A stretch of 47,827 nt of DNA from Gemmatimonadales bacterium (GTDB lineage Bacteria > Gemmatimonadota > Gemmatimonadetes > Longimicrobiales > Gaopeijiaceae), in contig CP070829.1 of assembly GCA_020344755.1 (NCBI GenBank), forward strand, positions 1,108,771 through 1,156,597. Reading direction: 5' to 3'. Position numbers and translations under genes: made by a program. Positions 26,220 to 35,072 of the stretch are shown here, in pieces. Every line of letters begins with the position of its first letter. Positions within the stretch are counted from its first letter, which is position 1. Under the pieces are notes generated by a model. The model was given only the letters and a program-made list of their open reading frames with translations, did no database searches and was not told the origin of the DNA.

Positions 26220-27017
26220 TCAGTCGGGAGTCCCTCCGGAGCCAGGCGTCTCGGGAAGGGCCCTGGCGAAGGTCACCAACGCCACCTCCCGGGCACCGCA
26301 CCGTCCCACCACGCGGGCCGCTTCGGCACCGGTCGATCCAGTGGTGAGCACGTCATCCACGAGGAGTACGTTCTGGCAGCGGAGGGCCCCGGAAAGGGCC
26401 CCGTCGGGGTTGAAAACGTCTCTGACGTTAGCCGCGCGCTGAGAGGGGGGCAACCCGACCTGGCGCGGCCCCTCCCGGGGCCGAACGAGGGCTTGTACGC
26501 AGGGGATTCCGAGGATCCTGGCCACGCTGGCGGCCAGGAGGCCGGCGGGGTTGTATCCACGCTCCCGCCGGCGTATCGACGTGGTGGGGACGGGAACCAC
26601 CAGGTCCGGCCTCCACGCCTCCCACTCCAGGCGCGCCAGGCGCGCCATACGCTCTCCGGCGAAGTCGGCCACCCGTCTCCAGCCCTGGTACTTCAGGGCG
26701 TGGACCAGGGCCGGCACCGGAGGGTCGAAGGAGGATGCGGAACGCCCCTTCACCAACACCGGCGGCCACTCGACGCAGAAGTCGCAGTGACCGACCTCGG
26801 GGAGCGCCGGATGGTGGCATCGGGGGCACCGGGGGAGGGGGAGCGGCCGCACGCGGGTCGCGCAGGCCGGGCAGATGGGCCAGGGCTCCGGTCCGGTCCC
26901 GACTCCCCCACACCCCACGCATCGGGTCGGGAGGAGGAGTTCCGACCAGGCCGCGACGCTCAGGATCCGGCTTCCAGGGCCCCGCGCATGACCTCCAGAG
27001 GCGCGGGCTCTTTCCAC
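26220..27017 (-). CDS. ComF-family phosphoribosyltransferase-like protein
   Basis: About 247-265 residues. The N-terminus is a zinc-finger region with CVGCGG, CPAC, CPRCHH and CDFC; the C-terminus is a phosphoribosyltransferase fold with VLLVDDVLTTGSTGAEA for PRPP. ComF proteins act in DNA uptake or recombination in competent bacteria, though many homologues are uncharacterised. The start is uncertain: GTG at 27017 overlaps aroE by 58 bases, while a CTG at 26963 overlaps the aroE stop as CTGA and fits the typical N-terminus (WSELLLPTRC) better. Confidence 0.87.
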   Translation of the reverse strand: MERARASGGHARGPGSRILSVAAWSELLLPTRCVGCGGVGTGPEPWPICPACATRVRPLPLPRCPRCHHPALPEVGHCDFCVEWPPVLVKGRSASSFDPPVPALVHALKYQGWRRVADFAGERMARLARLEWEAWRPDLVVPVPTTSIRRRERGYNPAGLLAASVARILGIPCVQALVRPREGPRQVGLPPSQRAANVRDVFNPDGALSGALRCQNVLLVDDVLTTGSTGAEAARVVGRCGAREVALVTFARALPETPGSGGTPD

Positions 27018-27790
27018 CAGAGCTCGAAGGATGCAGCAGCCTGGCGGACGAGCATCTCCTTGCCGTCGGTGGCGCGGATCCCCAGGGACTCGGCGTGACG
27101 TACGAAGGGTGTCCCGTCCTGGCCGTAGACCAGATCCATGACGGCACCCGCCCGCCCGAGCCGCGCCAGGTCCAGCGGGAGCTCGTCGTCCGGCTTCAGG
27201 CCGAGGGAGGTGGCGTTGACCACGAGGTCGAAGCTCTGGTCGTGCCACTCACCGGGCCCGTCCAGGACCCGGGCCCGGGCTCCTCCGATCCGCCGGGCCA
27301 TGCTCCGGGCCCGCTCTCCCGAGCGGTTCACGATGCACACCTGGTTGACACCGTCATCAACGAGGGCCAGGAGCGCGGCGCGGGCGGCACCCCCCGCGCC
27401 CAGCAGGAGGACCCGCTGGCCCTCTGCGGCCGAGGCCCCCAGGAAGTGCTGGAGGGCCTGCCTGAAGCCTTCCACGTCGGTGTTGTCCCCCACGACCTGG
27501 CCTCCCTCGAGCCAGAAGGTGTTGCACGCTCCGGTCCGCCGGACCGCCTCCCGAGGAGCGTCCAGGACCGAAGCCGCCCGCTCCTTGTGCGGGACGGTGA
27601 CGTTGCCGCCACCCCCGGCTCGGGACAGGCCGCGCATGAATCCGGCCACGTCCTCCGCCCCGCACCGGAGCGCGACGTACACGCCGTCGGCGTCCACGGC
27701 CCGGGCCGCTGCGTTCTGGATCAAGGGGGAGAGGGAGTGCCCCACGGGATCCCCAAGTAGTGCGAAGAGCCTCGTCTGCGCCGAGATCAT
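26960..27790 (-). CDS. aroE: Shikimate dehydrogenase
   Basis: A 276-residue NADPH-dependent enzyme of aromatic amino acid synthesis. It opens with LFALLGDPVGHSLSPLIQN, has the catalytic Lys in NVTVPHKERA, Asp in GDNTDVEGF, and the nucleotide motif LLGAGGAARAAL with the downstream NRS. The ATG overlaps the phosphatase stop (ATGA). Confidence 0.96.
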   Translation of the reverse strand: MISAQTRLFALLGDPVGHSLSPLIQNAAARAVDADGVYVALRCGAEDVAGFMRGLSRAGGGGNVTVPHKERAASVLDAPREAVRRTGACNTFWLEGGQVVGDNTDVEGFRQALQHFLGASAAEGQRVLLLGAGGAARAALLALVDDGVNQVCIVNRSGERARSMARRIGGARARVLDGPGEWHDQSFDLVVNATSLGLKPDDELPLDLARLGRAGAVMDLVYGQDGTPFVRHAESLGIRATDGKEMLVRQAAASFELWWKEPAPLEVMRGALEAGS

Positions 27791-28275
27791 TCGGGAGCCA
27801 GCGCCTCCTCCAATCGGTCCATCACCTTGCCTACCAGCTCTTCCAGCGCCGCGTACGTCTGCTCGTAGACCTCCAGCGGAGCTCCCACCGGGTCCGGAAC
27901 CGAGGGCCCGGCCAGCTCCTCGAGCCCGAGGGCATGGCTCCCCAGGAGGGCAACCCGGGCGTCCGGCGCCAGCTCCCGCGTGCGGGTCACGTGCGCCGGT
28001 GACATCCCCAGGACCAGGTCCGCCTGCCTCGCAAGCTCGGGAGTGAGGTTGGAAGATCGATGGGCGGTCAGGTCCAGACCATGGCTGATTGCGACGCTCC
28101 GGGAGCCCTCGGATGCGGCCATCCCGGGATAGGCTGCGATTCCGGCAGACCGGACCCTGAGACGCTCACCGATCCCCCGCCGCTCCGCTTCCCGCCGTGC
28201 AAGGGCCTCCGCCAACGGACTGCGGCACGTGTTTCCGGTACAGACGAAGACGAGGGTGAAGGAAGGATCATCCAT
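27787..28275 (-). CDS. Low molecular weight protein-tyrosine phosphatase family protein
   Basis: A 162-residue phosphatase. The P-loop VFVCTGNTCRSP gives the CX5R motif near the N-terminus, and the general-acid Asp lies in SVPDPVG. It may dephosphorylate phosphotyrosine or arginine; position next to tsaC is common for the YwlE/arginine-phosphatase-like group, but that is inference. The ATG at 28275 overlaps the tsaC stop by 8 bases. Confidence 0.93.
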   Translation of the reverse strand: MDDPSFTLVFVCTGNTCRSPLAEALARREAERRGIGERLRVRSAGIAAYPGMAASEGSRSVAISHGLDLTAHRSSNLTPELARQADLVLGMSPAHVTRTRELAPDARVALLGSHALGLEELAGPSVPDPVGAPLEVYEQTYAALEELVGKVMDRLEEALAPE

Positions 28276-28924
28276 GGGTGACGTCCGGGACCACGGAGCG
28301 GATTCGGGAGATCGGAGTGCTGCCCTCTCGCAGGACCCGGGGAGCTTCCCCGGTGCAGTCAACGATAGTGGAGGGTGGGCTCGAGGGAAGGGTGCCTGCG
28401 TCCAGGAGGTGGACGGACCCGAGAGGACGCATGGCCAGGGCCACCTCCAGCGCTTCCTGCCCGGACGTCGCCGGCGCCCGGCCCGGGGCATTCGCCGAGG
28501 TGGAGGTCATCGGTGCTCCGAAGGCCTCGACAAGACCGGCCGCCACCGGATGCGAGGGCCGGCGCACCGCCACGCCGCCGGCCGGCGATCGCACGCCATC
28601 GGGGAAGGCTCGATCCGGGTCCCCCAGAACCAATGTGACGCCACCCGGCCAGAACGCCCGGGCCAGCTCCCGGGCCGCATCGGTCCAGACGAGGTCGTCC
28701 ACCGTCTTCTGGGAGGAAACCAGGACCAGCAGCGGCCGTGACGCATCCCTGCGCTTCAGGTGCTGCACCGCGGCGACCGCCCTCGGCTCCAGGCTCCCGC
28801 CGAACCCGTAGACCGTCTCCGTGGGATGGACCACCACGCCCCCGCTCCGCAGGGCCGAAACGGCCTGGGATAGATCCCCCGACGTATCGAAGTCGCGGAC
28901 GTCCGTCACCCCCACCTCGCTCAC
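28268..28924 (-). CDS. tsaC: L-threonylcarbamoyladenylate synthase (Sua5/YrdC family)
   Basis: A 218-residue YrdC-domain protein that makes threonylcarbamoyl-AMP for the t6A37 modification of ANN-decoding tRNAs. It contains HPTETVYGFGG, LKRRDASRPLLVLV and STSANAPG. It has the short form without the full Sua5 C-terminal domain. The start is a GTG at 28924 that overlaps the ispD stop as GTGA. Confidence 0.93.
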   Translation of the reverse strand: MSEVGVTDVRDFDTSGDLSQAVSALRSGGVVVHPTETVYGFGGSLEPRAVAAVQHLKRRDASRPLLVLVSSQKTVDDLVWTDAARELARAFWPGGVTLVLGDPDRAFPDGVRSPAGGVAVRRPSHPVAAGLVEAFGAPMTSTSANAPGRAPATSGQEALEVALAMRPLGSVHLLDAGTLPSSPPSTIVDCTGEAPRVLREGSTPISRIRSVVPDVTHG

Positions 28925-29652
28925 CCACCCTCCCCCGCCGCCCGGGCGGGCTCATCGCCGGCCCGCCGCCGGGCCAGGAGAAACTCGGCCACGGGCAGGT
29001 CCTCCGGCCTCGTCACCTTCAGGTTGTCCGGCTCTCCGTGGACCATGCGGACCGGAATCCCCGCGGCCTCCACCAGGGACGCGTCGTCCGTGGCGCGAGC
29101 CCGGAGATCCGGATCCTCCAGGACCCGGCGAAGGACCGTGGCCGGGAAAGCCTGCGGCGTCTGGGCGTGCCAGATCCCCGAGCGATCCGGCGTGCGGAGG
29201 ATCCGCAACTGGGCATCCACTTCCTTGAGGGTGTCGGTCGCCGGCCATCCCGCCACCGCGCCTTCCCCCCGTGAAGCGCCCTCGATGCAACGCTCCACCG
29301 TACCCATTGAGACCAGGGGACGTGCCGCATCGTGAACCAGGATCAGGTCCACCGTCTCCGGGAGGGCCTGCACCGCATTGGCCACGGAGTCGGAGCGGGT
29401 CGTCCCCCCTGCCACGACCGTCACGCGGGAATCCAGCGCCGGAACCCAGCCACGGGCCTCTTCCAGGTCCTCCTCCGAGACGGCCACCACCACGTGACGG
29501 ACCTGCTCGAGCGCGAGGAAGGGGCGGAGCGCGTGAACCAGCAGGGGCTCCCCCGCCAGCGTCAGGAACGGCTTCTTCCGGCCGCCCATGCGGCGCCCCT
29601 GCCCTGCCGCCGGGATGGCCACGCCGACCCGCGGGGATGGACCCGAAGCCAA
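28921..29652 (-). CDS. ispD: 2-C-methyl-D-erythritol 4-phosphate cytidylyltransferase
   Basis: About 243 residues; adds CMP to methylerythritol phosphate in the non-mevalonate isoprenoid route. It has the N-terminal nucleotide-binding IPAAGQGRRMGGRKKPFL, GGTTRSDSVANAV, LVHDAARPLV and WHAQTPQAF. No ATG fits: a TTG at 29652 has AGGGAG 9 bases upstream and is preferred; GTG at 29625 is the alternative. It follows dnaB by 13 bases. Confidence 0.94.
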   Translation of the reverse strand: MASGPSPRVGVAIPAAGQGRRMGGRKKPFLTLAGEPLLVHALRPFLALEQVRHVVVAVSEEDLEEARGWVPALDSRVTVVAGGTTRSDSVANAVQALPETVDLILVHDAARPLVSMGTVERCIEGASRGEGAVAGWPATDTLKEVDAQLRILRTPDRSGIWHAQTPQAFPATVLRRVLEDPDLRARATDDASLVEAAGIPVRMVHGEPDNLKVTRPEDLPVAEFLLARRRAGDEPARAAGEGG

Positions 29653-29665
29653 GCCGGTCGGCTCC

Positions 29666-31123
29666 CTAGGCCACCGAACCGCCGAAACCGCCGCCGCCCG
29701 GCCCCACCGCCGCCCCCGCTCCGGGGGCCGAGACCGGCCCACCCTGGCGCTCCCGGGCCATGGAGTCGAAGCGGGTATAGGCCTTGTGGAAGAACAGCGG
29801 AACCGATCCGGTCGGTCCGTTCCGCTGCTTGGCGACGATGAGCTCCGAGATCCCCTCGATGGAGTTCCCGTCATTGTCCACGGGGCCGAAGTAGTACTCG
29901 GGCCGGAAGAGGAACATGACCAGGTCGGCGTCCTGCTCGATGGAGCCCGACTCCCGGAGGTCCGAGAGCATGGGGCGCTTGTCGTTGCGCTGCTCCGGCG
30001 CACGGGAGAGCTGGGACAGCGCGACCACGGGGACTTCGAGCTCCCGGGCCAGCGCCTTCAGTCCCCGCGAGATCTGGGAGACCTCCTGGACCCGGCTTTC
30101 CGCCCGCTCGCCGGACATCAGCTGGAGGTAGTCGATGATGATGAGCCCCAGGCGCTGCCCCTCCGCCTGGACGTCGGATACCAGGCGGCGCGCCTTCGCA
30201 CGGATCTCCAGCACCGTGAGCCCCGGCGAGTCGTCGATCCAGATGGGGGCGGTGTTCAGGTGCCCGGCCGCCGTGGCCAGCCGTTTGTGGTCCTCGGCGG
30301 TCATGCCGCCGCGCCGGAGGTGCTGCGCGTCGATCCGCCCCTCGGCGGAGAGGAGCCGCTTGAGGAGCTGTTCCTTGCTCATCTCCAGGGAGAAGATCGC
30401 CACCGGCTCCCGGTGCTCGATGGCGGCGTTCGCCGCGACGTTCATCACCCAGGACGTCTTCCCCATGGATGGCCGAGCCGCGACGATGACCAGGTCACCG
30501 CGTTGGAGGCCGGTGGTCATCTTGTCCAGGTCGGAGAAGCCGGACGGCACCCCCGTGACGGGCGAACCCGACTCCTGGAGCCTCTCGATCTCCTCGAAGG
30601 TCGGCCAGAGGAGATCCTTGATCCGCACGAACCCTTCCCGCTCGTGGCTCTGTGCCACCTGGAAGATGCGGGACTCGGCGTGATCCAGGAGCTCCTCGAC
30701 ATCGCGCTCGCCCTGATCGAAGGCGTCCCGGATGATCTCCTGGGAGGCGTCGATGAGCCGGCGAAGGAGCGCCTTCTCCCGCACGATCCGTGCATGATAC
30801 TCGATGTTCGCCGCCGTGGGGACGGCGTCCATGAGCTCCGCCAGGTAGTCCAGCCCACCGGCCACGTCCGCTTCGTCCGTGCGCTGGAGGTCCTCGTGGA
30901 GCGTGACCACGTCGATGACGTCGCCCCGCTCGAAGAGCCTGCACATGGAGCGGAAGATCCGGCGATGCGCCTCTTTGAAGAACATGGAGGCGTCGATGAC
31001 CTCCACCGCCCGCGCCACCGCGTCCCGGTCCAGGAGCATCCCTCCGAGCACCGAGACCTCCGCCTCGGGGGAGTACGGCGGTCGCCGATCGTAGTCCGGA
31101 AGTGCGCGTACCGCCTGGCTCAA
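29666..31123 (-). CDS. dnaB: Replicative DNA helicase
   Basis: A 485-residue hexameric helicase. The N-terminal DnaB domain includes PPYSPEAEVSVLGGMLLD; the RecA-like motor starts with GVPSGFSDLDKMTTGLQRGDLVIVAARPSMGKTS (Walker A within) and has LIIIDYLQLM (Walker B) and RESGSIEQDADLVMFL. No intein is present. The C-terminus is a Gly/Ala-rich tail of about 25 residues. The start is a TTG that overlaps the UDG stop as TTGA. Confidence 0.96.
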   Translation of the reverse strand: MSQAVRALPDYDRRPPYSPEAEVSVLGGMLLDRDAVARAVEVIDASMFFKEAHRRIFRSMCRLFERGDVIDVVTLHEDLQRTDEADVAGGLDYLAELMDAVPTAANIEYHARIVREKALLRRLIDASQEIIRDAFDQGERDVEELLDHAESRIFQVAQSHEREGFVRIKDLLWPTFEEIERLQESGSPVTGVPSGFSDLDKMTTGLQRGDLVIVAARPSMGKTSWVMNVAANAAIEHREPVAIFSLEMSKEQLLKRLLSAEGRIDAQHLRRGGMTAEDHKRLATAAGHLNTAPIWIDDSPGLTVLEIRAKARRLVSDVQAEGQRLGLIIIDYLQLMSGERAESRVQEVSQISRGLKALARELEVPVVALSQLSRAPEQRNDKRPMLSDLRESGSIEQDADLVMFLFRPEYYFGPVDNDGNSIEGISELIVAKQRNGPTGSVPLFFHKAYTRFDSMARERQGGPVSAPGAGAAVGPGGGGFGGSVA

Positions 31124-32001
31124 TCCATCACCTGTCGCAGAAGCTGGAGATCATCCCACGTCGCCCGCACCCACCCGGAATTCCGCAGGAGGGCCGCCGG
31201 ATGGTAGGTGGCCACCAGTGGAATCCCCCGGTAGCTATGCACCTGACCGCGGAGCTTCCCGAGGGGAGCGTCGGAAGAGGTCAGAAGCTGTGCAGCGAAC
31301 GTACCGACGGCAAGGAGGGCCTCGGGCTGCACCAGCTCGAGCTGTCGAAGCAGGTACGGCGAACAGGCCTCGATCTCTGCGGGCTGAGGATTCCGGTTCC
31401 CCGGGGGGCGGCACTTGAGGACATTGCAGATGTAGACCGACTCTCGCCGGGAGAGGTCGATGGAGGCCAGCATGAGGTCCAGGAGCTTCCCGGCAGCCCC
31501 CACGAAGGGGAGGCCCGTCCGGTCCTCGTTGGCCCCGGGCGCCTCACCTACGACCACCAGCCGGGCCCGGGGATTCCCGTCGGAGAAGACGACCTGGGTC
31601 CGGGACGACGCCAGCCCGCAGCGGGTACACCCCAGCGCCAGCTCCCGCAGCTCCTCGTAGCCCAACCCGGAAATGTCGGGCAGGGGCCCGGAAGCGGGTG
31701 GGTTCCCCGCCGTTGGCGCCTCGTTCCCAGGGGCGGCGCCGGACGACGGGCGTTCCGCCCTGGAGCCTCGCCTCGGGCGGGGGGGCTCGGGAGCCGCCCC
31801 TGGACGGGAACGGCCGCGGTCCGTCTCCCCCACGTCCGATCCCGCCTCCGCTGGCGATACCGGGGACCCGGTGGACGCGAGATCGGCCAGCGCCTCCAGG
31901 AGTTCCTTGCGGGTCCCGTCTCCCAGGACCAGGGGCGGGAGGCCCATCTCGGCCCGCTGGCGGAGAAGACGGGCGACCGCGGACGGATCGGGCCGGGTCA
32001 A
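31120..32001 (-). CDS. Uracil-DNA glycosylase, family 4 type with iron-sulfur cluster
   Basis: A 293-residue base-excision repair enzyme. The first 105 residues are a low-complexity Pro/Gly/Arg-rich extension. The catalytic domain follows, with cluster cysteines in GCTRCGLA, KCRPPGNR and EACSPYL, motif A GEAPGANEDRTGLPFVG and motif C in YHPAALLR. The TTG start overlaps the coaBC stop as TTGA, and its own stop overlaps the dnaB TTG. The translational coupling to dnaB places uracil repair next to replication (inference). Confidence 0.93.
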   Translation of the reverse strand: MTRPDPSAVARLLRQRAEMGLPPLVLGDGTRKELLEALADLASTGSPVSPAEAGSDVGETDRGRSRPGAAPEPPRPRRGSRAERPSSGAAPGNEAPTAGNPPASGPLPDISGLGYEELRELALGCTRCGLASSRTQVVFSDGNPRARLVVVGEAPGANEDRTGLPFVGAAGKLLDLMLASIDLSRRESVYICNVLKCRPPGNRNPQPAEIEACSPYLLRQLELVQPEALLAVGTFAAQLLTSSDAPLGKLRGQVHSYRGIPLVATYHPAALLRNSGWVRATWDDLQLLRQVMD

Positions 32002-33233
32002 ACCCGACCCCGCAGGAGGGCCTCCACCCGGTCCAGGACCATCTCCGCCACCGCCTCCTTGGGCAGGAGTGGCAACTCCTCGGGCTTCCCGGAGCCCAGG
32101 AGGGTGACCCGGTTGGTCTCGGCCTCGAATCCGGCGTCCGGCTCCCCGGCCGGGTTGGCCACGACCAGGTCGAAGCCCTTGCGCTCACGCTTGTCCGCGG
32201 CGTTGGAGAGGAGGTCCTCCGACTCGAGGGCGAAGCCCACAGTCACGGACCCGGGCTTCCGATGCTCTTTCGTACCGGATGCGATGTCCGGGTTGGCCGT
32301 GAGCTCCACCGCCCACCCTTCCCCGTCCCGGCTCCGCTTCCGCTTCCGCTCTTCGGCGCGGACAGGACGGAAGTCGGCCACGGCGGCGGCGTAGACGATC
32401 ACGTCGGCCTCCCCGACCCGATCCCGGACCGCCGCGTCCATCTCCCGGGCCGTCTCCACCGGCACCACCTCGACACCCTCCGGTCGCGGTAAGGCGCTGG
32501 GTCCGGTTACCACGGTGACGTGAGCCCCTCGACGCCACGCGGCGGCAGCCAGCGCGAATCCCATACGGCCCGAGGACCGGTTGCCCAGGTAGCGAACCGG
32601 GTCCAGGGGCTCCCGTGTGGGGCCCGAGGTGACCAGCACCGTTCGCCCCTCCAGGATCCCCCCTCCGCCGAGGAGCCGGCCCAGGTGCTCGACGATCACC
32701 TCCGGCTCCACCATCCGGCCCGGTCCGTCGCCCTCTCCCACGGCCAAGGGACCCGCCACCGGTCCGAGTTGGTGATACCCGAGGCGCTCCCGGCAGTGGC
32801 CGGCGTTCGCCTGCACCTGGGGATGCGCCCACATCCGGTCGTTCATGGCCGGGCACAGCAGCACCGGCGTCCGGGTGACCAGGAGGGTGGTGGTGAGGAG
32901 CTCGTTCGCCCTGCCTTGGGCCGCCCGCGCGATGAAGTCCGCGGTGGCCGGGGCGATGCAGACCACGTCGGCCTCCCGGCCCAGCCGGATGTGCCGGGCC
33001 GCCCCATCCACCGAGAACAGGTCGGTCAGGACCGGCCGTCCAGTGACCGCCTCGAAGGTGAGCGGGGTGACGAACTCGCGGGACGACCGGGAGAGCACGA
33101 CGTCCACTTCCGCCCCGAGGCGGGTGAGACGCCGGGCCAGCGTGACGCTCTTGTAGGCCGCGATCCCCCCGGTCACCCCCAGGACGATCCGCCTACCTTG
33201 CCACGGAGGCCGGGGGGCGTCGGCGCTGGCCAT
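31998..33233 (-). CDS. coaBC: Bifunctional phosphopantothenoylcysteine decarboxylase / phosphopantothenate-cysteine ligase
   Basis: A 411-residue coenzyme A enzyme. The N-terminal flavoprotein CoaC half has VLGVTGGIAAYKS, the active-site His in ARHIRLGREAD and PAMNDRMW. The C-terminal CoaB half starts near residue 195 with VLVTSGPTREPLDPVRYLGNRSSGRMG and includes AAAVADFRP and the KI-type VELTANPDI segment. It sits in the common gmk-rpoZ-coaBC order. Confidence 0.96.
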   Translation of the reverse strand: MASADAPRPPWQGRRIVLGVTGGIAAYKSVTLARRLTRLGAEVDVVLSRSSREFVTPLTFEAVTGRPVLTDLFSVDGAARHIRLGREADVVCIAPATADFIARAAQGRANELLTTTLLVTRTPVLLCPAMNDRMWAHPQVQANAGHCRERLGYHQLGPVAGPLAVGEGDGPGRMVEPEVIVEHLGRLLGGGGILEGRTVLVTSGPTREPLDPVRYLGNRSSGRMGFALAAAAWRRGAHVTVVTGPSALPRPEGVEVVPVETAREMDAAVRDRVGEADVIVYAAAVADFRPVRAEERKRKRSRDGEGWAVELTANPDIASGTKEHRKPGSVTVGFALESEDLLSNAADKRERKGFDLVVANPAGEPDAGFEAETNRVTLLGSGKPEELPLLPKEAVAEMVLDRVEALLRGRV

Positions 33234-33258
33234 TCCGGAGCGGCTCCCTTTGGAGCGG

Positions 33259-33474
33259 CTACTCGTTGAGCTTGCGGCGCTTCACGAGCCGGAACTCGAT
33301 CTGCCCGGAGGTCAGCGCCTCCATGGAACGGGTGGTGAGCTTCTTCTCGGCCCCCAAAGGCAGGACCTCCCGGGGAAGCTGGTTCAGCTCCCGCGCGTAC
33401 TTGGCGGCCACCAGGACCCCCAGGTACTTGGAGTAGGTGTGCTTCGCCACTTCCTCAGGTGTGAAAACCCGCAT
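33259..33474 (-). CDS. rpoZ: RNA polymerase omega subunit
   Basis: A 71-residue small protein with FTPEEVAKHTYSKYLGVLVAAKYAREL, the omega pattern that contacts the beta-prime C-terminus, followed by LTTRSMEALTSGQIEFRL. Position between gmk and coaBC is highly conserved across bacteria and supports the call. Confidence 0.93.
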   Translation of the reverse strand: MRVFTPEEVAKHTYSKYLGVLVAAKYARELNQLPREVLPLGAEKKLTTRSMEALTSGQIEFRLVKRRKLNE

Positions 33475-33491
33475 TGCGTTTCCTCCGCGCG

Positions 33492-34148
33492 TTACCGCGC
33501 CGTGTCGGCGTAATCCTCCGAGAGTATGTCCCGGATCTCGTCTTTCAGGGTGCGAACCCGCTCGTCCAGATCTTCCGGACGTAGCATACCCCCCGAGTCC
33601 TGCACCAGGGTCCGGACCCGGGCCACCGCCCGGTCCAGATCATCGTTCACCACCACGTGGTGGAACTCCTCCGCTCTTCCCAACTCCCGCAGCGCCGACC
33701 TCAGCCGGCGCGCGATCTCGGCCCTCTGCTCGGTCCCCCGAAGGCCGATGCGCCGCACCATCTCCCGGCCCGAAGGAGGGAGGATGAAGATCCGAACCGC
33801 CTCGGGGACCGTCTCCCGGATCTGCGCGGCACCCTGGACGTCGATGTCCAGGACGGCGTGCCGCCCCGAGCGGGCCGCGGCCTCGAGGTTCCTGCGCGGC
33901 GTCCCATAGTACTGGCCGTGGACCTCCGCCCATTCCGCCATGGCTCCCTGGGCCACCAGTGCCTCGAAGGTCTCGCGGGACACGAACTCGTAGTCCACCC
34001 CGTCCGTCTCCCCCGCCCTTGCGGGCCGGGTGGTGGCCGAGACGGAAAAGATGAAGTCGTCCCCCTCCTCGACCAAGCGGTGGGCGATGGTCGTCTTTCC
34101 CGTCCCGCTGGGGGCCGCCAGGACCACCGGGCGAGCGCCCCCTGTCAT
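33492..34148 (-). CDS. gmk: Guanylate kinase
   Basis: A 218-residue kinase that phosphorylates GMP/dGMP. It has the P-loop LAAPSGTGKTTIA, GMP-binding SVSATTRPARAGETDGVDY and FVSRETFEALVAQGAMAEWAEVHGQYYGTP, and LDIDVQGAAQIR. Its ATG at 34148 overlaps the yicC stop (ATGA). The extra C-terminal 25 residues are acidic and helical. Confidence 0.96.
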   Translation of the reverse strand: MTGGARPVVLAAPSGTGKTTIAHRLVEEGDDFIFSVSATTRPARAGETDGVDYEFVSRETFEALVAQGAMAEWAEVHGQYYGTPRRNLEAAARSGRHAVLDIDVQGAAQIRETVPEAVRIFILPPSGREMVRRIGLRGTEQRAEIARRLRSALRELGRAEEFHHVVVNDDLDRAVARVRTLVQDSGGMLRPEDLDERVRTLKDEIRDILSEDYADTAR

Positions 34149-35038
34149 TCCACATTCTCCACCTGCTCTCGCAGGCGCTCGATCTCCTCCTTCATCCCCA
34201 CCGACGCGTGCGAGATCTCCGAATCGTTCGCCTTCGCACCGATGGTGTTCGCCTCCCGGTGCATCTCCTGCACGATGAAGGAGAGCCGCTTCCCCACCGC
34301 CTCCATCGCCTCGGTGTCCAGGGTCTCGCGGAAGAGGGCGACGTGGGAGCGGAAGCGGACGATCTCCTCGTTGATGTCCCATTTCTCCGCCACGTATGCG
34401 ACCTCCCGCATCAGCCGCTCTTCGTCCACCTCCTCGCTGTCCACCAGATCCCGGATGTGTGCGCGCAGACGATCGCGCTCCGCCACGAGGCGCTCCGGCG
34501 CCCGGGCCTCGACCACGTCCAGCAGGCGAGTCAGCTCGTCCAGCCGCCCGGTCAGGTCCTCCTCGAGCCGGGCGCCCTCGGTCTCCCGCAGCGCGAGTAC
34601 CGCCTGAGCGGCGTCCTCCACCACGGCTTTCAGCTCCGCCGCTTCCACGGAGGGTCCCTGGGCCCGCCGCTCCGGCGCGGTGAGCACCTCCGGAAACCGC
34701 GCTACCGTCCCCACGTCCACGGGCCCGTCGAGACCCAACTCCTCCTGCATGGTCCGGAGGAGCCGGGTGTAGGCTCCGGCCCGGGCCATGTCCACATCCG
34801 GGAGATTCTCGTCTTCGGACGCATCGGTTCGCTCCAGCGAAACGCTGACGCTGGCGTGCCCCCGAAGGAGGAAGGGGCGGATCCACCCGGGAATCTCGTG
34901 CTCGAGACGGTCGAATCCCGGCGGTGTCCGAACGCTGGTGTTCAGAAACCGGTGGTTGACGGTCTTGATGGAGACTCGGAGAAGGCCGCCGGATACCTCG
35001 CGCTCGGCCTCCCCGAACCCGGTCATGCTGCGAATCAT
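34145..35038 (-). CDS. yicC: YicC family endoribonuclease-type protein
   Basis: A 297-residue protein that starts MIRSMTGFGEAER and ends EEIERLREQVENVE, both YicC hallmarks, with TVNHRFLN and GKRLSFIVQEMHREANTIGAK in between. YicC homologues are reported to act in RNA turnover. It heads the yicC-gmk-rpoZ-coaBC block. It starts 34 bases after the outer-membrane protein gene. Confidence 0.94.
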   Translation of the reverse strand: MIRSMTGFGEAEREVSGGLLRVSIKTVNHRFLNTSVRTPPGFDRLEHEIPGWIRPFLLRGHASVSVSLERTDASEDENLPDVDMARAGAYTRLLRTMQEELGLDGPVDVGTVARFPEVLTAPERRAQGPSVEAAELKAVVEDAAQAVLALRETEGARLEEDLTGRLDELTRLLDVVEARAPERLVAERDRLRAHIRDLVDSEEVDEERLMREVAYVAEKWDINEEIVRFRSHVALFRETLDTEAMEAVGKRLSFIVQEMHREANTIGAKANDSEISHASVGMKEEIERLREQVENVE

Positions 35039-35072
35039 TCAGGCTCCCCGTGAAGCCCTACAAATTAGTGAT

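Noticed and set aside
29666..31123. Possible intein in dnaB, a frequent insertion site
   Set aside because: The protein has normal length (485 residues) and continuous helicase motifs.
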